Shown piece after piece: positions 1 to 8,316 of a stretch of DNA of 64,000 nucleotides. Location of the stretch: the NCBI GenBank assembly GCA_964630925.1, contig CAZVZK010000024.1, positions 1-64,000 of the forward strand, in the 5' to 3' direction. This DNA comes from RGDT01 sp964630925 (lineage in GTDB: Bacteria > Planctomycetota > Planctomycetia > Gemmatales > Gemmataceae). The position numbers were made by a program, and so were the translations under genes. The notes below the pieces were generated by a model. The model ran no database searches. It saw nothing but the letters and a program-made list of their open reading frames with translations, and was not told where the DNA came from. Every line of letters begins with the position of its first letter. Position 1 is the first letter of the stretch.

Positions 1-214
1 CCGGCGGCCGGCCGCCCGCCGCCGGCCCGCCGGGCGGCGTCACGGCCGCGCCAGGGTGCGCCGCGTGCAGCACCCAGGCCAGCACGCCGGCCGAGGCGAG
101 CAGCAGGGCTGCCAGGGCCAGGCGGACGCGGCCAGGCCGCCCTTGCCGCCCACGCCAGGATTGGGAGGGAGGCAGCGGCCCACGATCCACGGAGATTCCG
201 TCAAGCGGCTTCAT
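1..214 (-). CDS. Membrane-anchored protein, N-terminal part only (cut by window edge)
   Basis: An open frame starts with ATG at 214 and runs off the left edge after 71 codons. The ATG is preceded by a good GAGGG ribosome binding site. It begins MKPLDGISVDRG, has a basic stretch, then one hydrophobic segment at about residues 33-49 (LALAALLLASAGVLAWVL), then a Pro/Gly/Ala-rich stretch. It overlaps the 3' end of the desaturase gene by 14 bases, so the two are probably co-transcribed. The layout suits a single-pass membrane or adaptor-type protein, but the visible part carries no diagnostic domain and the function is unknown. Confidence 0.55.
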   Translation of the reverse strand, partial: MKPLDGISVDRGPLPPSQSWRGRQGRPGRVRLALAALLLASAGVLAWVLHAAHPGAAVTPPGGPAAGGRPP

Positions 215-1103
215 CCCTCATCCCCCTTGCGGCTGCGGGCACCTCCGGGACGGCCGGGGCTGGCCGCTCTCCCCCTGCCGAAATCGCGGGCGCGTCCACG
301 AATGGCGTCTTCAGCATCCCCGGCACCCCCTGCCAGCCGGGGTCCGTGTACTCCTTGAGGCCGAAGACGATGGTGCCGGGGTCGTCCCTCATGCGGAAGG
401 AGCCGAACAGCCAGTCCCACACCGGCAGGACCGTGGAGTAGTTGGAGCCCGTCTCCTCGTGCCGGTCGGAGTGGTGGACCTTGTGCATGTCCGGGGTCAC
501 GACCAGAAGCCGCAGCCAGCGGTCCCAGCCGCCCAGCGAGATGTCCGCGTGGTGGAAGTGGACGACGGCGGCCACCAGGGCGTCGTAGACGAGCAGGTGC
601 CAGACCCCGAGGCCCAAGAGCGGCACCAGGCCCAGCCTCAGCGTGGCCGAGATGGCATGCTCGCCGATGTGGAAGCGAGTGGCGGTCGTCACGTCCATGT
701 GGCGGTCGGTGTGGTGCATGCGATGGAAGCGCCAGAGGAATGGGATGGCGTGGTTGGCCCGGTGCCAGAGGTACATCCACCCGTCCAGCAGCACCAGCCC
801 CAGCGCGAGGCGTGCCGGCCACGAGAGGCCGAGGTTGTTCAGCAGGCCAGCCTGGCTGTCCTCCGTCCAGCCGGTCACGGCGACGTAGGCCGCCCCGAAC
901 AGCAGCCCGACGAGGACGGTGTTGAGGATGGCGACGGCGAGATTCCGGCCGGCGTGCGCCAGCCGCCCTTCCGCCTGGCCGAAGAGCGGCCTCCACGTCT
1001 CCCAACACCAGAACAGGGCCAGGAACACGGCCGGGGCAGCCCGCCTGGCGTAGCCGGCGACCTCCAGGGAGGCGGCGTCCGAGGCGAACAGGCCGTGCAT
1101 CAT
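201..1103 (-). CDS. Sterol desaturase / fatty acid hydroxylase superfamily membrane enzyme
   Basis: The 300-residue protein has the histidine clusters of the FA_hydroxylase superfamily: HRANH at 114-118, HRMHH at 127-131, HFHH further on, and HKVHH near residue 218. These bind a di-iron centre at the cytoplasmic face. Several hydrophobic segments flank them. The family hydroxylates or desaturates sterols, carotenoids or lipids; the substrate here cannot be told. The ATG at 1103 overlaps the stop of the upstream DsbB-like gene (ATGA), which suggests translational coupling. A second ATG follows immediately and could also serve. Confidence 0.85.
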   Translation of the reverse strand: MMHGLFASDAASLEVAGYARRAAPAVFLALFWCWETWRPLFGQAEGRLAHAGRNLAVAILNTVLVGLLFGAAYVAVTGWTEDSQAGLLNNLGLSWPARLALGLVLLDGWMYLWHRANHAIPFLWRFHRMHHTDRHMDVTTATRFHIGEHAISATLRLGLVPLLGLGVWHLLVYDALVAAVVHFHHADISLGGWDRWLRLLVVTPDMHKVHHSDRHEETGSNYSTVLPVWDWLFGSFRMRDDPGTIVFGLKEYTDPGWQGVPGMLKTPFVDAPAISAGGERPAPAVPEVPAAARGMRDEAA

Positions 1104-1732
1104 GGCGTCCCCCCCTGGCCCCCACGATAGGGCGGGCGGCAGGTGTCGAGCGGCGTCCCGTAGGGCCGGTCCGGCACGGGCGGCGGGGGCGGGGCGGAGG
1201 CCACCGACGCCAAGGCGAGCAGCAGCCCCACCAGGCAGGCGGCCGCCGCTGCGGGAACAACGGCCCCCTCGACGGAGCCCAGGCCGCGCACGACGCCGGC
1301 CGCGACGGCGGCCAGCAGCAGGGACAGGGCGGCGAGGCTCTGCTGCGGGGCGGACCCGAGCCCGAGCAGCCCGGCGGGGCACTCCAGCTTTCCCGACAGC
1401 TCCAGCCAGACGTGGAAGAGGGCGACGGCGAATCCGCCGACGGCCATCGGCAGGGCCAGGAGGTTCAAGGGCGGCTGGTGGCGCTTCCCCAGGAGGAGGC
1501 CCGTGGCCAGGACGCCCACGACGCCCATGACGAAGGTCCGCTGGTAGAAGCAGAGGGGGCACGCCTTCAGGCCCATCCCCACGCTCAGCCAGACGCTCCC
1601 CGCCAGGGCGGCCACGGCCACGGCCAGGGCCGGCCAGGCCAGCCCGGCCGGCGTTTCGGGGGGCGAAGTCGCCTGGCCCGCTCCTGGGCCGGCGGATGGC
1701 GAAGTAGACACGCCCGCATCCCTCCCGCTCAA
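1100..1732 (-). CDS. DsbB-like disulfide bond formation membrane protein
   Basis: This 210-residue membrane protein has the DsbB signature CPLCFYQR, with cysteines 58 and 61 just after the first membrane segment and QR for quinone contact. Further cysteines lie at 118 and 198, although the spacing of the second pair differs from that of E. coli DsbB. Four or five hydrophobic segments are visible. DsbB proteins reoxidise a periplasmic thiol oxidase and pass electrons to quinone. It overlaps the desaturase gene by four bases. No DsbA is seen in the window. Cys-rich exported proteins elsewhere in the window would be plausible clients, but that is only inference. Confidence 0.8.
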   Translation of the reverse strand: MSGRDAGVSTSPSAGPGAGQATSPPETPAGLAWPALAVAVAALAGSVWLSVGMGLKACPLCFYQRTFVMGVVGVLATGLLLGKRHQPPLNLLALPMAVGGFAVALFHVWLELSGKLECPAGLLGLGSAPQQSLAALSLLLAAVAAGVVRGLGSVEGAVVPAAAAACLVGLLLALASVASAPPPPPVPDRPYGTPLDTCRPPYRGGQGGTP

Positions 1733-1851
1733 GGGCGATGGCGGCAGGGGCCTCTGCCTGAGCCCCCGTCCCGCCAGCCCATGCTATCGGGGCCTGGCGC
1801 GGCGCGTTACGGCAAGATGGTGATGCTCCAGGGGGCCGCCCCCAGGTTTGG

Positions 1852-2772
1852 TTATGCCGGGGGCGGCGCGGGCAGCGGGTGGGCACGGAGGAAGGCCAGG
1901 AAGGCCCTGGCGGGCGGCGGCAGGACCCGCTTGGTGTCCACGACGACGTGCATCTCGCGGTCGCACTTCAGGTCGATGCCCTCCAGGGCCACCAGCCGCC
2001 CGGCCTCCACCTCCTTGCGGACGGCGTAGACGGACAGCACGGCGACGCCGACGCCCTGGACGGCGGCCTCCTTGACGGCCTCGTTGCTGCCGATGACCAG
2101 GGCCACGCGGAAGTCGGCCAGGGAGCGGCCGATCCGCGCCAGGGCCGTCTCCAGGCAGTGACGCAGTCCCGAGCCGGCCTCGCGCAGGACGAGGGGGTGC
2201 GCGGCGAGCTGCGCGGCCGTCACGGCCTTCTCGCCGGCCAGGGGGTGGCCGGGCGGGACGGCGAACACCATGCGGTCGTTGGCCAGGTGCTGGAAGGACA
2301 GGCCGGGTGCGTCGGCCTTGCGGCCCACCAGGCCGAGGTGGGCCTCGCCCCGCCCGACCTGGGCCACAACGGCAGCGCTGTCACTCACCGTGGCCTGGAC
2401 GCTCACCTGCGGGTGGGCCTGGCCGAAGGCGGCCAGCAGGGCCGGGAGGAAATGCTCGCCGGGCACCGAACTGGCCGCCAGCAGGAGGTCGCCGGCGACG
2501 GGGAGGGCCTCGCCGGTGATGTCCGCCCGCGCCTGGCGCGTGAGGTCGAGGATCTGCCGGGCGTACTCGTGCAGCCTGCGGCCCGCCTCGGTGAGGGAGA
2601 GGCTGCCGCCGCGCCGGTCGAACAGCGGGGCCCCCAGCGACGCCTCCAGCGCGTGGATGCGCTGGCTCACCGCCGCCTGGGTGATGCCCAGCTCGCGCCC
2701 GGCGGCGGTGAAGTTCAGCAGTTCGGCGGCCCTGGCGAAGGTGGCCAGGTGCGGCAGCTCGTCGGCATCCAC
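1852..2772 (-). CDS. LysR family transcriptional regulator
   Basis: The 306-residue protein has an N-terminal winged helix-turn-helix (LNFTAAGRELGITQAAVSQR, then LEASLGAPLFDRR) and a C-terminal substrate-binding domain of the CysB/CysL kind. I chose the GTG at 2772 because LysR proteins start a few residues before the first helix; an upstream in-frame start at 2829 would add 19 unconserved residues. Such proteins respond to a small-molecule co-inducer. The neighbours do not name the effector. It lies downstream of the DUF3179 gene on the same strand with a gap of 76 bases. Confidence 0.9.
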   Translation of the reverse strand: MDADELPHLATFARAAELLNFTAAGRELGITQAAVSQRIHALEASLGAPLFDRRGGSLSLTEAGRRLHEYARQILDLTRQARADITGEALPVAGDLLLAASSVPGEHFLPALLAAFGQAHPQVSVQATVSDSAAVVAQVGRGEAHLGLVGRKADAPGLSFQHLANDRMVFAVPPGHPLAGEKAVTAAQLAAHPLVLREAGSGLRHCLETALARIGRSLADFRVALVIGSNEAVKEAAVQGVGVAVLSVYAVRKEVEAGRLVALEGIDLKCDREMHVVVDTKRVLPPPARAFLAFLRAHPLPAPPPA

Positions 2773-2848
2773 GGGGGCCTGGTCCTCGCTGGTCCTCGGT
2801 GGGCTGCCCCATTCTAGCGGGTGCCGCATCCTGGAGTCGGACGACGGC

Positions 2849-4906
2849 TCACGGCAGCAGGTGCGGGCGCAGCACGAGGGGGCCGTCCGACTCCAGGAGG
2901 CGGTCGAGGATTTGCCGGTCGGTCAGGCCCTTGTCGATCATCGCCCCCACGTCCCTCCTCCGGCCCTTGGGCAGGCCGCAGCCGTTGGGGTTGCAGCTCG
3001 CCAGGGTGTAGAAGTGGCCCGTGCAGACATCCTTGCTCACCCCGCAGGTGCAGTAGGTGCTTGCCAGGACCCACTCGATCCGCTCGGCACGCGACCGCTC
3101 CCGGCCCATGTCCGGCGGGTAGGGGCTGTCCTCGACGGCCGCGCCCGGCGGTGCCATCTTCAGGGACAGCCGCTGGCCGGCCTTCAGCTCGGACGACTCC
3201 AGCTCGCCGACCACCAGCCGCACGACGGTGCGCTCGCGCCAGGGCGTCACCGCCTTCACCACGGCCTTGATCGGCGGGTCGGCGGCCAGATGGACCACGT
3301 CCCCGGCCGCGAGCGAGCGGCCCCAGCGCATCGCCTCGTGGTCCAGGGCCAGCTCCAGCTCCCCGCTGAAGACGTGGTGGAACGTGAGCGTGCCGGGCAG
3401 GCCCTCGTCGGCCCACCGCTTCCGCAGCCACGCCCTCTGCCCCTTCCGCCCCGCCTCCACCTTCTCCGGGGCGATGCGGGGCTTGCCGCCCGGCTTCGCC
3501 CCCAGCGAGCCGTGCATGTCGAACTCGGACAGGTCGTCGGCCAGCATGACGACCGAGGTCGGCTTCTTCTTGCGGTCGAGCTTGAGCCACGCCCACGCCC
3601 GGTCGCCCGCCTTGAACTGCTCCAGCCGCCCCCACCAGCCGCCCACCTTGACCTCGGCGTCCGGCTCCAGCGGCCACGTCCTCGCCTCCTTGTCGCCGTC
3701 CGCCAGGAAGGTCACGGTGCGTGCCTTCGGGTCAACCCCCTTGATCACGCCGAACGGCTTCGGGAGCAGCCGCAGGAACTCGGACGTGCCGGCCACCTCC
3801 TTGACCTTCTTGTCGGCCTCGGCCTTCTCGTCCACCCAGACCGTCGTGCCCGGATGCTCGGCCGACCAGGCGAACCATCTCGCCTGCACCCCGTCCACCC
3901 ACTCCAGGGTCCAGCCCTTCAGCTCCCCCTCGACGCACCGGCCGGCCACGTCCCAGAGCGACTTCGTCTCCGCGTCCTGGAACCGGCCTGCGGCCCCCGC
4001 CGGCGCGAGGCCGAGGGCCAGCTTCCGTGCGGGGACGACCCGAGCGCCGGCGGGGGCCGGGACGCCCGCGTCGGGCTTCGACACGCCGGACTCGTCGGGC
4101 ATCGGGCCCTTGTACTTGCGCGGCTGGGACGCGACCGGCCGGTAGGCCGCCGCCGTCCGGGTCCTCGGCTCCCAGAGGACGACGAGCGGCCCCCCGCCGA
4201 CATCCTCCTTGACGATGCCGCCCCGCTCCAGCGAGGCGACGGGGTAGGCGCGGGCCGCCTTGCCCGTCCAGACGCCCAGCACCTCCTCGCCCGCCTTGAG
4301 GCGCGGGTCCGGCTTGCCCCTCGACTTCACCGAGCCGGAGTCGTCCTCGGCCGGCGGCTCGGCCGGCCGGTACTTGTCGAACATGCGGTAGGCGACCGCG
4401 TCGGGGTACTTGTCCAGCCACCACCCCCAGTCGCTCACGACCGTCGGGACGGGCGCGAGCCGCGTGCCCTTCCTCGGCCCGGCGAACGCCAGCCCGGATA
4501 GGCACGAGTACAGGGTGCCGTCCTTGTGCCTCATGGCCATCACGCCGTTGCGCCAGCCGTGGAAGCGGAAGTCGTAGGACGCGGCGAACCCTCGGGCGTA
4601 CCCGGCTTCCGGGTCGTGGACGAAGACGCCGTAGCTGTCCGAGACGACGCGGTAGGGGACAAGGAAGAACCGGAACGGGATCACGCCGCCGTCCGAATAG
4701 CCACGGGTCCAGGAGAGGACGCGGTCGCCGGGCTTGAGATCGCCGGCACGCCGCTTCGCCTCGTCCCGGCAGTGGGAGCAGGCGGGGTTCACGAGCGTCT
4801 TGAACGCATCGGGCCGGGCGACCACGAGGGGCTCCGGCAGCGGGCCGGCGGCGAGGCAGGCGCTCGCCGCGAGAAGCGGCACCAGCATGAGGGCAGGAGG
4901 TCGCAT
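2849..4906 (-). CDS. Secreted DUF3179 protein with a CcmH-like C-terminal domain
   Basis: The 685-residue protein has a signal peptide (MRPPALMLVPLLAASACLAA), a CSHC motif and then a DUF3179 domain with its typical DG(G)VIPFRF, VSDSYGVFVHDP, DGTLYSCLSG and SDWGWWLDKYP segments. The last 75 residues carry TCG-KDVC, ASCNPNGC and GLTDRQILDRLLE, which resemble the CxC and helical part of CcmH/CycL cytochrome c maturation proteins. The middle section is poorly known. The frame stays open upstream to 5239, but the signal peptide and the MauE-like nature of the upstream residues favour the ATG at 4906. The biochemical role of DUF3179 is unknown. Confidence 0.75.
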   Translation of the reverse strand: MRPPALMLVPLLAASACLAAGPLPEPLVVARPDAFKTLVNPACSHCRDEAKRRAGDLKPGDRVLSWTRGYSDGGVIPFRFFLVPYRVVSDSYGVFVHDPEAGYARGFAASYDFRFHGWRNGVMAMRHKDGTLYSCLSGLAFAGPRKGTRLAPVPTVVSDWGWWLDKYPDAVAYRMFDKYRPAEPPAEDDSGSVKSRGKPDPRLKAGEEVLGVWTGKAARAYPVASLERGGIVKEDVGGGPLVVLWEPRTRTAAAYRPVASQPRKYKGPMPDESGVSKPDAGVPAPAGARVVPARKLALGLAPAGAAGRFQDAETKSLWDVAGRCVEGELKGWTLEWVDGVQARWFAWSAEHPGTTVWVDEKAEADKKVKEVAGTSEFLRLLPKPFGVIKGVDPKARTVTFLADGDKEARTWPLEPDAEVKVGGWWGRLEQFKAGDRAWAWLKLDRKKKPTSVVMLADDLSEFDMHGSLGAKPGGKPRIAPEKVEAGRKGQRAWLRKRWADEGLPGTLTFHHVFSGELELALDHEAMRWGRSLAAGDVVHLAADPPIKAVVKAVTPWRERTVVRLVVGELESSELKAGQRLSLKMAPPGAAVEDSPYPPDMGRERSRAERIEWVLASTYCTCGVSKDVCTGHFYTLASCNPNGCGLPKGRRRDVGAMIDKGLTDRQILDRLLESDGPLVLRPHLLP

Positions 4907-5044
4907 CGGCAGGGTTCTCCTCGCCCGGCACCGCCCGTGGGCGGGGAGCGCCGCAGGTCGCGCGGGCGGAACGGATGGTCTACCCCCTCGGGCGAGCCCC
5001 GGCCAGGGCCGGGGCGGGATGCCGTCGCGGGCGTCCGCTCGGGT

Positions 5045-5239
5045 GGGCACCGGCCCGAGGGCCATGAAGGCCGCCGTCGCGGCCATCAGCGCATCCTCCG
5101 GGAGGGTGACCGTGGACACGGGCAGGTCGAAGCCCCCCAGGCAGGAGCAGCGGATCTTCACCACGACGAGCTGGCTACGCATCAGGGGAGGCACGCTGGC
5201 GGCCACGAACACGAGGGCCGCCAGCACCAGCACCCCGCA
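5045..5239 (-). pseudogene. C-terminal fragment of a MauE/DoxX-like membrane protein
   Basis: About 63 residues match the last part of the intact HMA-MauE gene at 26867-27616. The fragment has IRCSCLG-FDLP(V)STVTLPEDALMAATAAFM where the intact copy has IRCACLG-FNLPMSTVTLLEDVLMAGMAAFM. All of the N-terminal membrane helices are missing because the EgtB/SenA-like gene ends just upstream at 5282. The reading frame runs on without a stop into the next gene. This looks like the remains of a deleted duplicate. Confidence 0.65.
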
Positions 5240-5281
5240 CGCCCGACGGAAGGCACCGGGGCCTCGGGCCCGTGCAAATCC

Positions 5282-6574
5282 TCACGACAGCGCGCAGGTG
5301 CGGAACCCGGCCCAGATGTCGCGCCTGCCCGGAAGGTAGAAGTTGCGCAGGGTGCTGCGGAGCAGCCGCCCCCGCGTCAGCCAGCAGCCGCCCCGCAGCA
5401 CCTTGTGGGTGCCGAACCACGGCAGGGAGTATTCCCGATACGGGCCGGCCTCGAACCCAGGGTACGGCCGGAAGTCGCAGGCCGTCCACTCCCAGACGTT
5501 GCCGATCATCTGCCGGCAGCCCCAGGGGCTGTCGCCGCCGGGGCAGTCGGCCACGTCCACGCAGCCGGGCAGGCACCCGTCGAGGCTCGCGAGCCCCGGC
5601 GACGCCTGCCCCTCGCCCCAGGGCATCGGCAACTTGCCGAAGTCCCGCGCCGGGCGGCCCGGCGACAGGCAGCCGGCGGCGGCCGCCTCCCACTCGGCCT
5701 CCGTGGGCAGGCGACGCCCCGCCCAGCGGCAGTACGCCTCCGCCTCGTGCCAGCAGGCGTGGATCATGGGGCGGTCCGGCTCCAGCCCCACCCAGCGGTC
5801 GAAGTCGCGCCGCTCCCAGCCGCCCGCCGCGCGCCGCCAGTAGACGGGCCGGCGGTCCTCCTGGGACCGGAGCCACGCCCAGCCCGCCTCGCCCCACCAC
5901 TCGCGCCTCCCGTAGCCCCCGGCCTCGACGAAGGCGGCGAACTCCGCCTGGGTCACGGGTGCCCGCGCGATGCGGAAGGGGTCCACCTCGACGGGGTGGC
6001 CCCACATCTCGTTGTCGAAGACGAACCCCTCGCCCGGAAGGGCCCCGAGGGGGAAGCGCCCGCCGGGGATCGAGGCGTCGCCCCCGTGCGGCCCCGCCTG
6101 GCGGGGCACGCCCTCTCGCGGGAGGAAGGACGGCGCGGGGTATCCCAGCGTCTGCCGCGTGTACGCGAACGCCTCGCCGTGCATGTCCTCGTGGAAGATG
6201 GCGAGCTGGAGGAAGTACACGTCCTCGGCGCTCAGCGGCCGGCCGAGGCCCGCCAGCGCCCGCTCGCGGACGGCGTCGGCGTAATCGAGCGTTGCCCCCC
6301 ACGACGGCATCCCCAGCTCCCAGCGGCGGGAGTGGGCCACGGAGGCGGAGTCGTAGAGGCCGTCGGCGTCAGCCAGGAGCGACGGCGCGCCTTGCCGCCG
6401 GGACACCCACCGCTCGGTGAACCACGCCACATGCCCCACCTCCCAGAGGATGGGGTTGATGGTGGCCAGGCGCGGCCCGAGAAGTTGCCCGTCCTTGAGG
6501 TCCCCGACGAGCCGGCGCGTGCGCTCGCCCGCATCGGTCAGCCACCCGGCCAGCGGCGGCACCACGGTCCGCAT
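5282..6574 (-). CDS. EgtB/SenA-type non-heme iron sulfoxide or selenoxide synthase
   Basis: The 430-residue protein has an N-terminal DinB-like iron-binding domain with a likely triad of His48 (GHVAWFTERW) and His128/His132 (HEDMHGEAF). A C-terminal formylglycine-generating-enzyme-like domain follows, with LPTEAEWE, GNVWEW and RGG(C)W. EgtB joins cysteine-type sulfur to trimethyl-histidine on the way to ergothioneine; SenA does the same with selenosugar. The HEDMHxEAF-YTRQTLG pattern looks closer to SenA as I know it. No egtD, senB or senC lies nearby, so the substrate is unsettled. The ATG at 6574 is preferred over the GTG two codons earlier. Confidence 0.75.
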   Translation of the reverse strand: MRTVVPPLAGWLTDAGERTRRLVGDLKDGQLLGPRLATINPILWEVGHVAWFTERWVSRRQGAPSLLADADGLYDSASVAHSRRWELGMPSWGATLDYADAVRERALAGLGRPLSAEDVYFLQLAIFHEDMHGEAFAYTRQTLGYPAPSFLPREGVPRQAGPHGGDASIPGGRFPLGALPGEGFVFDNEMWGHPVEVDPFRIARAPVTQAEFAAFVEAGGYGRREWWGEAGWAWLRSQEDRRPVYWRRAAGGWERRDFDRWVGLEPDRPMIHACWHEAEAYCRWAGRRLPTEAEWEAAAAGCLSPGRPARDFGKLPMPWGEGQASPGLASLDGCLPGCVDVADCPGGDSPWGCRQMIGNVWEWTACDFRPYPGFEAGPYREYSLPWFGTHKVLRGGCWLTRGRLLRSTLRNFYLPGRRDIWAGFRTCALS

Positions 6575-6776
6575 CGGCACCTCGCGATCTCAAGGCCCTC
6601 GGCACACGCCTCTCAGCCTATCCGCACGGCACGCCTCGGCCAGCGCCCCCTCCCCTCGCCCCGGCCGCCCCCAGGCCAGGAGGAAGATGTCGATGGTCGC
6701 CAGCACCACGCCCTGGCGGCCTTGGCCCCGCCGGCGTAGGCTGTCCTGGCCCTCCCTTCCACGGCGGAGCATGCCC

Positions 6777-7769
6777 ATGAGGGCGGCCTGGTACGAGCGG
6801 CAGGGGGCGGCGCGGGACGTTCTGGCCGTCGGCGAGATGCCGGACCCCGGGCCCGGCCCCGGCGAGGTGCGCGTCCGCGTCGCCGCCTCCGGCGTCAACC
6901 CCGGCGACATCAAGAAGCGGCAGGACGCCTTCGGCCTCGGCATGCCGTATCCCCGCGTCATCCCCCACAGCGACGGGGCCGGGGTCATCGACCGGGTTGG
7001 CGGGGGCGTGCCCGCGTCGCGGGTCGGGGAGCGGGTCTGGTGCTTCGGCGCGCAGAGCTACCGGCCCTTCGGCACGGCCGCCGAATACGTCGTCGTCCCG
7101 TCGGCCCAGGCGGCCCCCCTGCCCGAAGGCGTGTCCTTCGACCAGGGGGCTTGCCTGGGCATCCCCGGCATCACCGCCCACCGCTGCGTCCACGCCGCCG
7201 GCCCGGTGGAGGGCCGCGTCGTGCTGGTCTGGGGCGGGGGCGGGGCGGTCGGGGTCTGTGCCGTCCACCTCGCCCGCCGCGCCGGTGCCCGCGTCATAGC
7301 CGCCGTGCGTTCGGCCGAGGACGGGGATGCCGCGTCCAACGCCGGGGCGCACGAGGTCGTGCGGACGGATGGCGTCGCGTCAGGCGAGGCCGCCGCACGC
7401 ATCCGCGCCCTGGCACCCGGAGGGGTTGGCCACGTCGTCGAGGTGGCGTTCGGCGAGAACGTCGCCCTGGACGCAGAGGTCCTGGCGTCCGGCGGCTCGG
7501 TGGCGGCATACGCGACGGGGGAGCCGAGGCCCAGGGTGCCCTTCTGGGAGCTTCTGTTCAAGAACGTCCGCGTGTCCTTCCTGGGCAGCGACGACTTCCC
7601 GGCGGAGGCGAAGGCCGAGGCGGCCCGCGAGCTGAATGCCGCCCTGGAGGGCGGGTGGCCGGGATTCGGGATCGGCCGGCGGTTCCCGCTGCCGGCCATC
7701 GCGGAGGCCCACGAGTGGCTTGAGCGACGGCGTGGGCCGGGGCGGGCGGCCGTGGTGCTGGAGGGGTAG
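6777..7769 (+). CDS. Quinone oxidoreductase-like medium-chain dehydrogenase/reductase
   Basis: The 330-residue protein has a GroES-like N-terminal half (GEVRVRVAASGVNPGDIKKR) and a Rossmann half with GGGGAVGVCAVHLARRAGA for NADPH. It lacks the zinc-ligand pattern of alcohol dehydrogenases, so a zeta-crystallin/QOR-like quinone or enone reductase is most likely. The second of two ATGs (6777 rather than 6771) is preferred because a GGAG sits at a suitable distance. It stands alone on the plus strand, divergent from the EgtB/SenA gene and convergent with the DsrE operon. Confidence 0.85.
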   Translation: MRAAWYERQGAARDVLAVGEMPDPGPGPGEVRVRVAASGVNPGDIKKRQDAFGLGMPYPRVIPHSDGAGVIDRVGGGVPASRVGERVWCFGAQSYRPFGTAAEYVVVPSAQAAPLPEGVSFDQGACLGIPGITAHRCVHAAGPVEGRVVLVWGGGGAVGVCAVHLARRAGARVIAAVRSAEDGDAASNAGAHEVVRTDGVASGEAAARIRALAPGGVGHVVEVAFGENVALDAEVLASGGSVAAYATGEPRPRVPFWELLFKNVRVSFLGSDDFPAEAKAEAARELNAALEGGWPGFGIGRRFPLPAIAEAHEWLERRRGPGRAAVVLEG

Positions 7770-7810
7770 GCGGGCGGGGCCGGGCCAAGGCGACGTGGTC
7801 CCGGACGCGG

Positions 7811-8254
7811 CTACGGCTTGAAGTAGCCGAACCCTTCCTGCTGCCTGCGGATCACCTCCACGGCCCCCGACGGCACCGTCGTGACCCCCTCCAGCAGCCC
7901 CGCCCTGGGTATCGACTTGTCCCGCAGGGTGTTCTCGCAGGCGGCGAAGCGCACCTTCGCCTTGATGAGCCGGGCCACCTCCTCGGCGTGCTTGCTCTGC
8001 CCCTTCACCAGCAGGGCGATCCCCGCCCCGTGGCAGACCACCACGATCTCGGCCTCGCCCTTGGCCTCCTTGAGGATGTTGCTGACGTTCTTCAGCCCGT
8101 GCTTCTGCCGCTCGGCGTCGGCGAAGTTGACGTGGACGACGGCCTTCAGCACCTTCTTGCCCTCCCTGGAGGACGGCTTGTCCTCGGCACGGGAGGCCGG
8201 CTGCCACCCCAGCCCCAGCATCGCCATCGCCAGCACGGCCGCGAACCTGCTCAT
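7811..8254 (-). CDS. Secreted DsrE/DsrF-like protein
   Basis: The 147-residue protein has a signal peptide (MSRFAAVLAMAMLGLGWQPASRA) and a DsrE-like fold: VLKAVVHVNFADAE, then IVVVCHGAGIALLV and VRFAACENTLRDK. Cysteines lie in the VVCHG strand and in the AACENT segment, the place where DsrE/TusD proteins carry their sulfur-relay cysteine. It is the last gene of the persulfide operon and probably binds or relays sulfane sulfur in the periplasm. Its start is 62 bases downstream of the phosphatase gene. Confidence 0.8.
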   Translation of the reverse strand: MSRFAAVLAMAMLGLGWQPASRAEDKPSSREGKKVLKAVVHVNFADAERQKHGLKNVSNILKEAKGEAEIVVVCHGAGIALLVKGQSKHAEEVARLIKAKVRFAACENTLRDKSIPRAGLLEGVTTVPSGAVEVIRRQQEGFGYFKP

Positions 8255-8316
8255 CACGCTGCCCTCCGGTTGTTCGGCCAACGCCCCGGCACGATGCCGG
8301 CGGCGGCCGTCTCCCT

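Noticed and set aside
4907..5239. N-terminal extension of the DUF3179 protein
   Set aside because: The upstream residues match the end of a MauE-like protein, and a proper signal peptide starts at 4906.
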